Source: a virus
Virus record (IMG/VR): IMGVR_UViG_3300031578_000072
Span: 1 to 47,589 of that record
Strand: one strand, 5' to 3'
Length of the DNA stretch: 47,589 bases
Shown one piece after another: positions 25,522-32,825 of the stretch. A program made the translations under genes and the position numbers. Under the pieces are notes generated by a model that did not search any database, was not told the origin of the DNA, and saw nothing but the letters and a program-made list of their open reading frames with translations. Every line of letters begins with the position of its first letter. Position 1 is the stretch's first letter.

Positions 25522-27214
25522 CTTGCTTCCTCCCTCTCATTTCTTTTTGTATTTGCTGCCCTAAAGCATTTCCAGGCATAGCCTGTTCTTGATTATTTCC
25601 CCAACCAGATTGATTTAGTAGTCTATCTGGATTAGCCTCAGGATACTGTTCCAACAGGAATGTAGCAAGTTCTACAGGATTAAACAGTGGGTCCTGTCTG
25701 CCTACAGCATATAGTTCCTGAGCATTCTGTTTTCTAACCTGTAAATTGTAAGGCAAGCACTCATCAGGATTTACTATATAATCATAGTCATCTATCAAAT
25801 CTCTCCCTTGATAAGTAGCCCACTTAGTCTGTCCAGTAGGAGATAGAATTGGGATTACCCCTTCACTAGTAGCTTGAAAAGTAGATACCATCTGTAGTAT
25901 CTTCTTAGCTATCTGGACTAGTAAGTCTGAAGCAACATCCCTTCTTTCATCTATACGCAGTTCTGAGGCTGCCTGAACAATGCTTGCCTCTGTAGCTGTC
26001 TTCCTACCACCAGTATATTGGGACAACTGGTTAGGTCCCATACCTAACATCTCTCTTACATCCTGTATCACCTGTGTAGACAAAATACCAAAGTCCATGG
26101 GTACTGTAGGCTGTAGGAGTAGAATTGCTTTCCTTACATCATCTACAGTTGTTTCTATAATAGGCATGACTTCTCCACTTATGAACTTCTTTTTAGCTTC
26201 AGGGGATAAAGCACCCACAGTAGTCATTGCCTTAATAGTAGCTGCCGCCCTATGTGCCCGTGCCTGCGTTCTAATCTCATTTAGCTCGTCCTGTTGAGGC
26301 ATTATAATCCTTGCGTCTGGTATACCCCAGAAGCTCGTAGAGTCTTGATTAAATATCATCTCAGCAGCAGGTAAGTCATTAAACTGCAGTTCATCTACCT
26401 CGTTAACTAGAAACTTAGGATGGTCAAAAGATATTGTATATATCTTTCTAGTCCTATAATCTCTAATCTCCCATAGTTCTACGAACTCATCTTCCTCCAT
26501 CATCTCTCTATATATAGGGTCGCTGTAAGCTCCCTCAGTCTCAACCTGTCTATTAGCCTTTAAATCCTTTCTATTAGGCAAGTATCTTTCATCTAACTTA
26601 GCATCACTCACTAACCTAATAGACCTATGCGCTATCCACGGTGTCGTAGATAACGAGACAGCACCATAAGGTACAATTGTGTCTAAAGGTCTTTCCCTAA
26701 GCATCCAAGGAGAACCAGGGAATATGTTCTTATTATACTCTATATAATTCATATCAGAAGCAAATCTATCAGTAGTTCCCTGACCTTCAAGTAAAGGAGA
26801 AGCATGGTCAGGCTTATATCCGTATTGCCCATCATATCCAAAGAAACAAATGCCAACACCGTTGGAGTAGTTATCTGCAACCATCTTTTTCATTTCTTGT
26901 TTAGTACTAAGCTTTCGTATATACCAATTCACGGTGGTTTCAGCAGCTTTAAGCTTTACATATGGTATCTGCGGGTTGTTAGGTCGCAGAGTTACTCGAG
27001 GGTTACGAGCATACACCTTAGGTATAATAGCCTTACCAAAAGCATGGATAAGATTAACAGGAATTATATCTCCCATATCATCCCAATCACATCTTAATCT
27101 TCTCTCATACATAGCCCAAGACGAAGGCTTACCATACTTGAACTGATACTTAATACCACTTCTTAGTCTATCTTTCCACAGTTGCAATAACTCAGAGTCC
27201 TTTAGTTCTGGCAT
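25508..27214 (-). CDS. Portal protein
   Basis: A 568-residue protein. The N-terminal region (IPVNLIHAFGKAIIPKVYAR, NPRVTLRPN) and YIRKLSTKQEMKKMVADN are typical of podoviral-type portal subunits. A long helical central part includes QQDELNEIRTQARAHRAA, the stem/crown transition, and ELRIDERRDVASDLL follows. The C-terminal tail is Gln/Asn-rich (NNQEQAMPGNALGQQIQKEM). Located between the terminases and the capsid genes, as usual. Its first 13 bases overlap the end of a LAGLIDADG endonuclease gene, and its ribosome binding site lies within that gene. Confidence 0.75.
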   Translation of the reverse strand: MPELKDSELLQLWKDRLRSGIKYQFKYGKPSSWAMYERRLRCDWDDMGDIIPVNLIHAFGKAIIPKVYARNPRVTLRPNNPQIPYVKLKAAETTVNWYIRKLSTKQEMKKMVADNYSNGVGICFFGYDGQYGYKPDHASPLLEGQGTTDRFASDMNYIEYNKNIFPGSPWMLRERPLDTIVPYGAVSLSTTPWIAHRSIRLVSDAKLDERYLPNRKDLKANRQVETEGAYSDPIYREMMEEDEFVELWEIRDYRTRKIYTISFDHPKFLVNEVDELQFNDLPAAEMIFNQDSTSFWGIPDARIIMPQQDELNEIRTQARAHRAAATIKAMTTVGALSPEAKKKFISGEVMPIIETTVDDVRKAILLLQPTVPMDFGILSTQVIQDVREMLGMGPNQLSQYTGGRKTATEASIVQAASELRIDERRDVASDLLVQIAKKILQMVSTFQATSEGVIPILSPTGQTKWATYQGRDLIDDYDYIVNPDECLPYNLQVRKQNAQELYAVGRQDPLFNPVELATFLLEQYPEANPDRLLNQSGWGNNQEQAMPGNALGQQIQKEMRGRKQGANI

Positions 27215-27684
27215 ATGGGATTATCCTCCATCATCTTGAATAAGTCATTGCAATCAATTCTACCTTTTGAAAGTCTTTTCTTTCTATTCGATTCCGCTAC
27301 CTCCACAGAAACGCCTCTCTTATTTAACTCTCTTAACTCTTCGGTAATAGCATTCCTCCTATTATCATCTGTATGCGGAGTAGTAACAAACTCAATCCCT
27401 AATAAAGAGTGTTTCGTTTTAACACGAAGATAAGGCAAAATGGACTTCAGAAAAACTATCATGTCCTCTCCGTATATGTACCATCTATTCATAACTTTAG
27501 CACGATTCATTTTGGGTTGATACTCGTATATAACACCCCCAAAGGTTTGTTTTAGAAACTCAAGAGGTTCTCTAACTGTATTACCTACATTTATTGAGAG
27601 ACTCTTATTAGTTATACATATACATCCCTCTCCATCAAAAAAGCCTGCAGCATATATAATATCCTCTTTACTACCATTGACCAT
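27202..27684 (-). CDS. LAGLIDADG-type homing endonuclease next to portal
   Basis: A 160-residue single-motif LAGLIDADG protein. The signature helix is YAAGFFDGEGCI at about 10-21, followed by a beta-rich body and PLEFLKQTFGG, ILPYLRVKTKHSLLGIEF and a helical C-terminus (AITEELRELNKRG). It would act as a homodimer cutting a long DNA site. It is freestanding, inserted just 5' of the portal gene and overlapping its start. The last residues (DLFKMMEDNP) resemble the tail of the protein at 38198-38584. It follows the 70-aa gene with no gap. Confidence 0.85.
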   Translation of the reverse strand: MVNGSKEDIIYAAGFFDGEGCICITNKSLSINVGNTVREPLEFLKQTFGGVIYEYQPKMNRAKVMNRWYIYGEDMIVFLKSILPYLRVKTKHSLLGIEFVTTPHTDDNRRNAITEELRELNKRGVSVEVAESNRKKRLSKGRIDCNDLFKMMEDNPICQN

Positions 27685-27897
27685 TTACTTTCTCCTCTTC
27701 TTTATAGCATTACTTAATGCATCGCTATCTGCACTACTTCTAGCACTATCATAAGCCATAGCAGAACAAATCTCCATAGCTTTCTTCTCCGAGCCTACAG
27801 AATTCCCACTTACCTTACCAGTCTCTTTCCACCTACTCATGCAATGCTTAATATTAGTACTTATAGTTTCTTTAGACGAACCTTCCTTTAGTGGCAT
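27685..27897 (-). CDS. Small phage protein, 70 aa (MPLKEGSSKET type)
   Basis: The start MPLKEGSSKETISTNIK is a pattern seen in many small phage proteins located near portal and terminase genes; their function is not known to me. The middle is helical with CSAMAYDSARSSAD and the end is basic (IKKRRK). The start overlaps the 3' end of the 44-aa gene by 10 bases, and the stop abuts the LAGLIDADG gene. No cysteine motif or membrane helix. Confidence 0.65.
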   Translation of the reverse strand: MPLKEGSSKETISTNIKHCMSRWKETGKVSGNSVGSEKKAMEICSAMAYDSARSSADSDALSNAIKKRRK

Positions 27898-28022
27898 AGT
27901 TCTTTCTCTTCTAACCTCTTTCTTAATTCTTTTCTAAGTTCCTTATACTCTTCTGGAATATCTTCAATTTTCCACCCACGCCTAATTTTCTCAAGCCAAA
28001 TATCAATGACTTTAACTTCCAT
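27888..28022 (-). CDS. Small charged helical protein, 44 aa
   Basis: Runs from ATG at 28022 to TAA at 27888. The start follows AGGAGGAACAA, a strong site. The peptide is a highly charged helix (KVIDIWLEKIRRGWKIEDIP, then EEYKELRKELRKRLEEKE). Overlapping coupling with the 70-aa gene supports translation. No family recognised. Confidence 0.55.
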   Translation of the reverse strand: MEVKVIDIWLEKIRRGWKIEDIPEEYKELRKELRKRLEEKELCH

Positions 28023-28080
28023 TTGTTCCTCCTACTCTGGCTGTCTTTTGGGAAACCCCCCTTCACTTATCATAAAATGG

Positions 28081-28254
28081 TTATTCACATATCCCGGCCT
28101 TCAGCCCCTGGCTGTGGTTCCCCCCACCCCCCAGAGACTTCTTGTCGGGATACTGATTAAACTCTATTAATATCAGTTCTGCTTTCTCCCTATCAGTTAA
28201 ATCTATATTCTTAAGGATTGTATAGACTCTATCTTCTAACTCTTTCCAAAGCAT
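28081..28254 (-). CDS. Possible small protein, 57 aa, running into a G-rich block
   Basis: Runs from ATG at 28254 to TAA at 28081, with AGGAG about 9 bases upstream. Residues 1-38 look like a normal charged helix (WKELEDRVYTILKNIDLTD). The rest (GGGGNHSQGLKAGICE) is encoded by a GC-rich stretch with two runs of six G on the coding strand, unlike its surroundings. Either the gene has been extended by a foreign segment, or only the first part is functional. Confidence 0.4.
   Translation of the reverse strand: MLWKELEDRVYTILKNIDLTDREKAELILIEFNQYPDKKSLGGGGNHSQGLKAGICE
28090..28152. other. GC-rich structured block
   Basis: TATCCCG (28090-28096) pairs with CGGGATA (28146-28152). Inside lie CAGCC/GGCTG and a C-run CCCCCCACCCCCC (28120-28132). 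The base composition stands out in an AT-rich genome. Candidate G-quadruplex on the minus strand, packaging or recombination site, or imported segment. Confidence 0.5.
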
Positions 28255-28263
28255 GTTGAACTC

Positions 28264-28575
28264 CTATCCTGGCATCACTGAATATCTTACATGGAACTTG
28301 ACAGTACCTTCAACTACGACTGCTCTAATCCCATCTGGGCATTCTATCACGCCTGTAGGATTATCCACTATACAATCTCCATCTACTGCAGGTAATCCTA
28401 ACTCGGCAACCATGTTTGCAGCTGATGGCGTTCCTGCCGCTGAGCAATCATGTATTGTCACGTTGGATATTGTAGCTGCTGCACTCATTAAGATAAGTCC
28501 TTTGTAGTAACTTCTAACCGTAGTTATCTGCCCATTACCAGTTAGTTCCCCACTATATCCCATTTTAACATCCAT
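28264..28575 (-). CDS. Hypothetical protein, 103 aa, terminase-portal region
   Basis: Starts at ATG 28575 after AAGGGAGGAACTTAA, 21 bases downstream (leftward) of dyad site S4. It is a beta-rich protein with two cysteines (HDCSAAG and GDCIVDNPTG) and no membrane segment. The pattern SYYKGLILMSAAATISNVTI recalls phage structural beta proteins. It sits between the LAGLIDADG gene and small genes leading to the portal. No family recognised. Confidence 0.6.
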   Translation of the reverse strand: MDVKMGYSGELTGNGQITTVRSYYKGLILMSAAATISNVTIHDCSAAGTPSAANMVAELGLPAVDGDCIVDNPTGVIECPDGIRAVVVEGTVKFHVRYSVMPG

Positions 28576-28596
28576 TTAAGTTCCTCCCTTATCTCA

Positions 28597-28617
28597 TAAT
28601 ATCAATAATTGAAGTTA
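28597..28617. repeat. 21-bp dyad site S4
   Basis: Arms TAATATCAAT and ATTGAAGTTA around a central A. Read leftward it lies 21 bases before the start at 28575 and just upstream of its GGGAGG site. Its downstream flank (TGAGATA) is like that of site S9. Confidence 0.75.
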
Positions 28618-28620
28618 CAA

Positions 28621-29007
28621 CTAGTCACGCTTTAACGCTCCTAACTTTGCAACAATTCGTACCTTTCGCCACTTATCAGAAGTGGATGCAAGTTCTATTC
28701 CTAGTATAGCTTGCTCTTTCTTAACAATAAAGTATGGCAGAAGAAATTTTAAAATTACAGCTGCTTTCATACCTCCTATTCTCCAATGGAACACTGATTT
28801 ACGCACAGTATCTGCAGGCTGCTCATAGATAGAACCTCCAAATATTCCTTCAATAAACTTGAGGGGTGCTACATCTGTATTCACAGCACCTATTGAGAGA
28901 GTGCCTTGCTTAGTTCCTCGTATACACCCTTCTCCATCAAAGAAGCCTGCTATATAAGCTAACTCTTTATCTCCTATAGTATACATTGTAAGACCATGCA
29001 TAATCAT
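28621..29007 (-). CDS. LAGLIDADG-type homing endonuclease next to terminase
   Basis: A 128-residue single-motif LAGLIDADG protein: signature helix AYIAGFFDGEGCI at about 17-29, then the beta platform and FIEGIFGGSIYEQP, ILKFLLPYFIVKKEQAILGI. It is shorter than its two paralogues because the C-terminal helix ends early (KLGALKRD). It lies 8 bases after the terminase large-subunit stop and ends next to dyad site S4. A freestanding homing endonuclease linked to terL is inferred from position. Confidence 0.85.
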   Translation of the reverse strand: MIMHGLTMYTIGDKELAYIAGFFDGEGCIRGTKQGTLSIGAVNTDVAPLKFIEGIFGGSIYEQPADTVRKSVFHWRIGGMKAAVILKFLLPYFIVKKEQAILGIELASTSDKWRKVRIVAKLGALKRD

Positions 29008-29015
29008 TCTCCTTT

Positions 29016-30527
29016 CTATAAACCGTAACCTCTTTTAGTTGTTGCATGATATAATCCGTGGAGCTCATCTAGTATACTATCCAAAGTAACTCCTGTCTTA
29101 ATCAACTGTGGCTCCTGCTCGTATACTGGGAAAGAGGAAAGGTTGATAGCTCCTGCAAGTGCATCCAGTGTATCTACATATTTACTCTTCTCTATCCCTT
29201 GATATTCGAGTAAGTCTGCTTCTAATCCTTTATGTGCATGCTTGATAAAGATTTGACCATTAGCAAACCTAGGCTCCATATTCTCTATTCTTGCCGCCTT
29301 TGACTGCCCATGCTTAGGATTATCTCCCACAACATTGAAGTATTCCCCTCTACGTAACATCTCTTCTCTAACTGTTTTCTCTAACTGACCCTGATATCCT
29401 ACGATTTCAATACCTATGTTCTGAGTCTTATATTCTTTAGCTATACGGAATAGATGGTTCACACTTTCGGAAAGGGACATCCCTGTCTTTCGTATTACCT
29501 CGGCGACATATATCCGTTTGTCCTCTCCACAAAATATAACTATAATTGCTGTATGGCATGCACGTTTCTTATCCGAAGTTGCTGGGTCTATGTAGGCATA
29601 AAACTTACCCCTCATGTTAGGTATAATATCACAGTAGTGTATATAGTCTGGCTTGAATATCATTAACTCAAGCGGAACAGGTTTGAGTAGATACTGCGTG
29701 GAGAAGATATAAGGACCTTGAATAATTCTTACCTTCTCTATAGCCTTTAGTCCGAAGCGAGATGGATATATAGGCTCTCCTTCATCTACCATCTTCCCCA
29801 AAACTTTTTTGTAAAGGTTCTGTTCATATATAGACCAAAATGGTTCATTCTTCCGTATATGGTCTACTGGGTCATTAGCACACCATCGAGTTGCAGTGTG
29901 GTATGTATATCCTCCCTCAAGACTATCAAAAAGGGAAGGCACAAGTCTATGCCAACCAATTGCTTTATTTATCTCATCCTGCGAAGGTGCTATCTCCCTA
30001 TCTGATACATCATCCTTTGTTGCAGTGACAATATCATCTTCTCCAACTCTACCATAATGTCGAGAAGGCAAATTAGTCCCAATACCTGCAGCTTCAAATG
30101 TTCCTTCTCCCAAACCTATTTGTGTACGTGGAAGGGTAACTGAGAACTCAGTTGACCTATCCCTCTTGTTCTTTGGCATCCTTTCTGGAAAGAGGACATG
30201 CAATAGTTCGTTACGTTCAAGTTGACTACGTATTTTCCTCAAGTGATTTGCTGCGTTAGTCATACTATTACATACGATTAGATATCGTAAGTTACAATCC
30301 CGCATGGCTAGCCAAAGAGGTAGCGCTACAGATGTCAGTGTGGACTTAAGAAAGCCACGAGGAAAAAGTAACATCTTATCTTTAATTGTTTCATTAGATA
30401 GAAAGTTACATACTGGTAGATGCACTTCCTTCTCTATATAATCATAACCTAAAACGCCGAGAGACATAAAATAGAAATTATTTAGAGCATGCCTCCTCAT
30501 GTTGTCTATCTGTTCGTTTGTTACCAC
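29016..30527 (-). CDS. terL: Terminase large subunit
   Basis: A 503-residue packaging ATPase-nuclease. The start is GTG at 30527 with GGAGG 9 bases upstream. Walker A-like PRGFLKST at 56-63 and acidic Walker B-type GEDDIV around 163-165. The nuclease domain has RNase H-like acids: Asp314 (AYIDPATSD), Glu374 (NIGIEIVGYQ) and Asp455 (VDTLDALAGA). The Walker A form P-R-G-F-x-K-S-T is common in podovirus-type terminases. It overlaps the small-subunit gene by 50 bases. Together with the portal it drives DNA into the prohead. Confidence 0.9.
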   Translation of the reverse strand: MVTNEQIDNMRRHALNNFYFMSLGVLGYDYIEKEVHLPVCNFLSNETIKDKMLLFPRGFLKSTLTSVALPLWLAMRDCNLRYLIVCNSMTNAANHLRKIRSQLERNELLHVLFPERMPKNKRDRSTEFSVTLPRTQIGLGEGTFEAAGIGTNLPSRHYGRVGEDDIVTATKDDVSDREIAPSQDEINKAIGWHRLVPSLFDSLEGGYTYHTATRWCANDPVDHIRKNEPFWSIYEQNLYKKVLGKMVDEGEPIYPSRFGLKAIEKVRIIQGPYIFSTQYLLKPVPLELMIFKPDYIHYCDIIPNMRGKFYAYIDPATSDKKRACHTAIIVIFCGEDKRIYVAEVIRKTGMSLSESVNHLFRIAKEYKTQNIGIEIVGYQGQLEKTVREEMLRRGEYFNVVGDNPKHGQSKAARIENMEPRFANGQIFIKHAHKGLEADLLEYQGIEKSKYVDTLDALAGAINLSSFPVYEQEPQLIKTGVTLDSILDELHGLYHATTKRGYGL

Positions 30528-30975
30528 TCGAGGTATCCTCCAATGCTCTTGCTATGTTATCTGCTTGCTTCCCTTCCAGTATAAACGTCAGGCTACGAGC
30601 ATCTATCCCAGGTCCTGATTTAGGCTTACGTCCATCTATGTCAAGTAACTCCATTGCCGATGTTTGTGATATACGCTCATCTTTAGAATCAAGTAGACCT
30701 ACCATCTTCTTCGCTGCAGGAAGTGCTCCCTCCTTCAATACTTGTGATACTGGGTCTATTTCTTTAGCAGCAATCATCCTGATAGCTTCCTGACGAATTT
30801 CATCTTGCATTTTATTCTTCTCTTGTATAAAGATGGTAGAACGAATGACACGCTCGTATTGCGACTCTCTTATCCCTGTTTGGTCGCAGATAAATTGGCG
30901 TGAGCGTCCTGCAAGGATAGCACGCATGACCTGTCTATGTCGTGAGTTTAACTTCTTGATTTCTTTCACTTTCAT
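30478..30975 (-). CDS. terS: Terminase small subunit
   Basis: The best start is ATG at 30975 (MKVKEIKKLN), 7 bases after TAAGGAGGAAGCAG; an upstream ATG at 31020 lacks a site. The 165-residue protein has an N-terminal helix-turn-helix (SRHRQVMRAILAGRSRQFIC, then DQTGIRESQYERVI) for DNA binding, a helical oligomerisation core and a C-terminal charged tail that would contact TerL. The position directly upstream of terL fits. It overlaps the 71-aa gene by 41 bases. Confidence 0.75.
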   Translation of the reverse strand: MKVKEIKKLNSRHRQVMRAILAGRSRQFICDQTGIRESQYERVIRSTIFIQEKNKMQDEIRQEAIRMIAAKEIDPVSQVLKEGALPAAKKMVGLLDSKDERISQTSAMELLDIDGRKPKSGPGIDARSLTFILEGKQADNIARALEDTSSGNKRTDRQHEEACSK

Positions 30976-31150
30976 CTGCTTCCTCCTTAGTCCGTCTCTC
31001 AAAAGCAATATCCCTTTCAAACGCTAAATGGTCATATCCACTTGCCCAGCGTACAAAACCAATACTTGCAAAAAATTTTTCTATTCCCTTATCCAGCTCC
31101 ACATCTACTTCAGGACTTTTGTAAACTACTTTTAATCTTGATACTGACAT
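30935..31150 (-). CDS. Conserved-type small phage protein, 71 aa
   Basis: A small protein with FFASIGFVRWASGYDHLAFE and RDIAFE, a pattern I associate with widespread small phage proteins of unknown role. The C-terminal tail is acidic and helical (RTKEEADESERNQEVKL). The start is ATG at 31150 after AAAGGAGGAAATC. It runs 41 bases into terS, so the two are translationally coupled. The gene may belong to the packaging unit. Confidence 0.6.
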   Translation of the reverse strand: MSVSRLKVVYKSPEVDVELDKGIEKFFASIGFVRWASGYDHLAFERDIAFERRTKEEADESERNQEVKLTT

Positions 31151-31164
31151 GATTTCCTCCTTTC

Positions 31165-31554
31165 TTACTTAAATCTTTCTTTAATTAGTTTATTATCTTT
31201 TGCCCACAACTCTCCATTGCGTCTATGATACTTATCTCCCTTTTCCATATTGCACTCTTTACATGCTGGAACGATATTATCCTTTGAATTAGTTCCGCTC
31301 TTACTTATTGGTATAACATGGTCTTTGATAGGTATATTATCAAGAGTAAACTTAACACCGCAATAGGCACATTTGTATTTGTGTAACTTCAATATATCCA
31401 TCCACTCTAACCAAGTAATAGTATTAATGGTCTCTTTCATTCTTGCATATCTAACATTTAACTTATTTATAACCACTCCATACTTATTAACTTTAAATTT
31501 TGATATATTGCTTAAACTACTCTCTGTACAGTAGCACTTATCTTGCATATACAC
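31165..31554 (-). CDS. HNH endonuclease
   Basis: A 129-residue HNH protein. The core is CAYCGVKF, then KDHVIPISKSGTNSKDNIV, then PACKECNMEKG: two CxxC zinc pairs and the D-H-x2-P / N / H-type catalytic layout. It is the first gene of the leftward arm, directly after dyad site S5 and the minus-strand promoter. An HNH gene next to terminase may serve packaging in some phages, but that partner function is usually for a gene adjacent to TerS/TerL with a different context; a homing role is also possible. The second HNH gene (42568-43122) has the same core. Confidence 0.8.
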   Translation of the reverse strand: MYMQDKCYCTESSLSNISKFKVNKYGVVINKLNVRYARMKETINTITWLEWMDILKLHKYKCAYCGVKFTLDNIPIKDHVIPISKSGTNSKDNIVPACKECNMEKGDKYHRRNGELWAKDNKLIKERFK

Positions 31555-31558
31555 TCCT

Positions 31559-31579
31559 TAACTTCATTAATTGAATTTA
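31559..31579. repeat. 21-bp dyad site S5
   Basis: Arms TAACTTCATT and ATTGAATTTA around a central A. It directly abuts the AAGGAG site of the HNH gene on the minus strand, between the -10 box and the start codon, where a bound protein would block the leftward arm. Confidence 0.8.
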
Positions 31580-31614
31580 CAAAATTTTAAAAATGATTGA
31601 ACTTATAATAATAC

Positions 31615-31643
31615 TTTATATATTAGTAAACATAGTATCTCAA
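31615..31643 (-). promoter_or_regulatory. Promoter for leftward (virion) arm
   Basis: On the minus strand: -35 TTGAGA (31643-31638), 17-base spacer, -10 TATAAA (31620-31615). It points to the HNH and terminase genes. Dyad site S5 lies 36 bases downstream of the -10 box. Confidence 0.6.
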
Positions 31644-31682
31644 GTATATTGTATCACGAAATTTTACTATATACAAATATGC

Positions 31683-31703
31683 AAGTTAGATTGATTGAAT
31701 TTA
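31683..31703. repeat. Dyad half site S6
   Basis: The right arm ATTGAATTTA is intact; the left arm (AAGTTAGATT) has diverged. In the control region upstream of the leftward promoter. Confidence 0.5.
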
Positions 31704-31786
31704 CAATATAAGTGTGTTAGTAACATGTATGTATGTAAGTAAAATTTTTAAAAAATTTAGTTACACAACGGATGTTATATATATAA

Positions 31787-31811
31787 GAGGGTGGCGTGGG
31801 GGGTTGGTGGG
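31787..31811 (+). other. G-rich block, candidate G-quadruplex
   Basis: Five G-tracts (GGG, GG, GGGGGG, GG, GGG) within 25 bases on the plus strand, in the middle of an otherwise AT-rich region and ending right at the first TACTAAC repeat. Confidence 0.5.
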
Positions 31812-31957
31812 TACTAACATATACACGATATACTAACATATAACAAGTAAGTAAGTAAATATATAATATATACTACTAACATTAATTGCTGTTAGTTGTA
31901 AGTATTGCATACTAACGATTACAGTGTACTAATATATTAATTATATGTAAGTAAAGC

Positions 31958-31986
31958 TTGACAACATACATCATCTATGATATACT
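31958..31986 (+). promoter_or_regulatory. Promoter P1 for rightward arm
   Basis: TTGACA (31958-31963), 17-base spacer, TATACT (31981-31986). The bases before and in the -10 box (ATCTATGATATA) are identical to those of P2 at 32812-32823. It drives the 109-aa gene. Confidence 0.85.
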
Positions 31987-32093
31987 AAAAGAAAAAAGAT
32001 AGTAAGTAAGCACCTTGATAATAAAATAAGGATATCAGATACTAACAAGTTAAACGTTAGCACTCATAAATTTAATGAAAGGAGTAAATTAAA

Positions 32094-32423
32094 ATGATTA
32101 CTAACAAAAAAGCAAAAGTTAGTACAGGCGGTAAACAAGTCGGAGAATGTACCATTCCACTATATCCTGAAACAGTAGAAGATGTAGTAAAGGTATTCAA
32201 AAGCACTCCAGCAATAGCGTTAAAATGCTTACAAAACGGATTAACGATTGAGTACCAGCGTATTTTACGAAATGAGTTTACAGTACGTACATCGAAACCA
32301 AGTAAGCAAAAAACAGAACTAATTGCTAAAACTAAAGTACAAGGATACTATAAAGAGGAATACGAGGATATGAATGTACGTAGTATAATGCTCGATGTAC
32401 TTGCAAGTTTACCAAGTAAATAA
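32094..32423 (+). CDS. First early gene: hypothetical protein, 109 aa
   Basis: Starts at ATG 32094 after AAAGGAG, 107 bases downstream of promoter P1, and is followed by its own strong terminator, so it forms a single-gene transcript at the control region. The protein is basic and helical (PETVEDVVKVFKSTPAIALK, LQNGLTIEYQRILRNEFTVR) with RTSKPSKQK in the middle. A helical, DNA-binding-sized protein with this position is a candidate regulator of the dyad sites or of the TACTAAC repeats, two of which lie inside its first codons (32099, 32118). No clear helix-turn-helix; the role is inference. Confidence 0.7.
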   Translation: MITNKKAKVSTGGKQVGECTIPLYPETVEDVVKVFKSTPAIALKCLQNGLTIEYQRILRNEFTVRTSKPSKQKTELIAKTKVQGYYKEEYEDMNVRSIMLDVLASLPSK

Positions 32424-32441
32424 TATGTACTAACACAAAAG

Positions 32442-32477
32442 AAAAGAGAGAGTATTAAAATATACTCTCTCTTTTTT
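32442..32477 (+). terminator. Rho-independent terminator after first early gene
   Basis: AGAGAGAGTAT (32445-32455) pairs with ATACTCTCTCT (32462-32472), extended by A/T pairs; a run of six T follows directly. A textbook terminator. Confidence 0.9.
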
Positions 32478-32611
32478 ATTCTCTATTTATTCTTTTTTAT
32501 ACTAACATATTATTTATAATCAAGCAATATATAATTCTTATGTTACTTGTAATTTATTGTACTTGTGTGTTACAGGGGATAGTAACATAAAACCTATATG
32601 TACCAATGATT

Positions 32612-32632
32612 TCATTGATTTTATTGAAGTTA
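32612..32632. repeat. Dyad half site S7
   Basis: The right arm ATTGAAGTTA is intact; the left arm (TCATTGATTT) is partly conserved. In the gap upstream of promoter P2. Confidence 0.5.
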
Positions 32633-32774
32633 CATTACATTGTTGTCAATAGTATATCTATACATATATATTATATATATATAATATATTAATATATAAA
32701 TACTATTTTATTACTGGCGAGTCTGTATTTATTGTAAGTATGAACGATTATTCATACGTTTTTAGATCCAACTT

Positions 32775-32792
32775 TGTTAACAATTGTTAACA
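32775..32792. promoter_or_regulatory. 18-bp perfect palindrome upstream of P2 (operator candidate)
   Basis: TGTTAACAATTGTTAACA, perfect dyad, ending 4 bases before the -35 box of P2. The size and position fit a dimeric regulator site that activates or represses P2. It is unrelated to the 21-bp family. Confidence 0.65.
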
Positions 32793-32796
32793 TAAT

Positions 32797-32825
32797 TTGA
32801 CAATAAATTCAATCTATGATATAAT
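32797..32825 (+). promoter_or_regulatory. Promoter P2 for rightward arm, consensus, with dyad half site in spacer
   Basis: TTGACA (32797-32802), 17-base spacer, TATAAT (32820-32825), a perfect sigma-70/sigma-A consensus. The spacer contains TAAATTCAATC (32804-32814), a left arm of the 21-bp family, so a bound protein would cover the promoter. Confidence 0.9.

Larger units (their letters stand above)
31555..32093. promoter_or_regulatory. Divergent control region (539 bp, no gene)
   Basis: AT-rich non-coding stretch between the two arms. It contains dyad site S5 and half site S6, a minus-strand promoter (31615-31643), a plus-strand promoter (31958-31986), seven of the ten TACTAAC repeats and a G-rich block (31787-31811). 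The arrangement is that of a divergent operator region and possibly a replication origin. Confidence 0.75.
31716..32506. repeat. TACTAAC repeat cluster (iteron-like)
   Basis: Eight exact TACTAAC copies begin at 31812, 31831, 31874, 31910, 32040, 32099, 32428 and 32500; two inverted copies (GTTAGTA) are at 31716 and 32118. Several are extended to TACTAACATAT. Ten copies of a 7-mer in 0.8 kb is far above chance. They surround both rightward start points. Iterons of an origin or binding sites of a regulator. Confidence 0.7.

Noticed and set aside
31165-31554. Packaging-associated HNH (cos-nicking) enzyme
   Set aside because: It is near the terminase genes, but its core is nearly the same as the freestanding HNH enzyme at 42568, so a mobile origin is equally likely; I do not assign the packaging role.
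31775-31811. cos site at the G-rich block
   Set aside because: No symmetric nick motif and it is far upstream of terS on the other side of the promoter; no support beyond composition.
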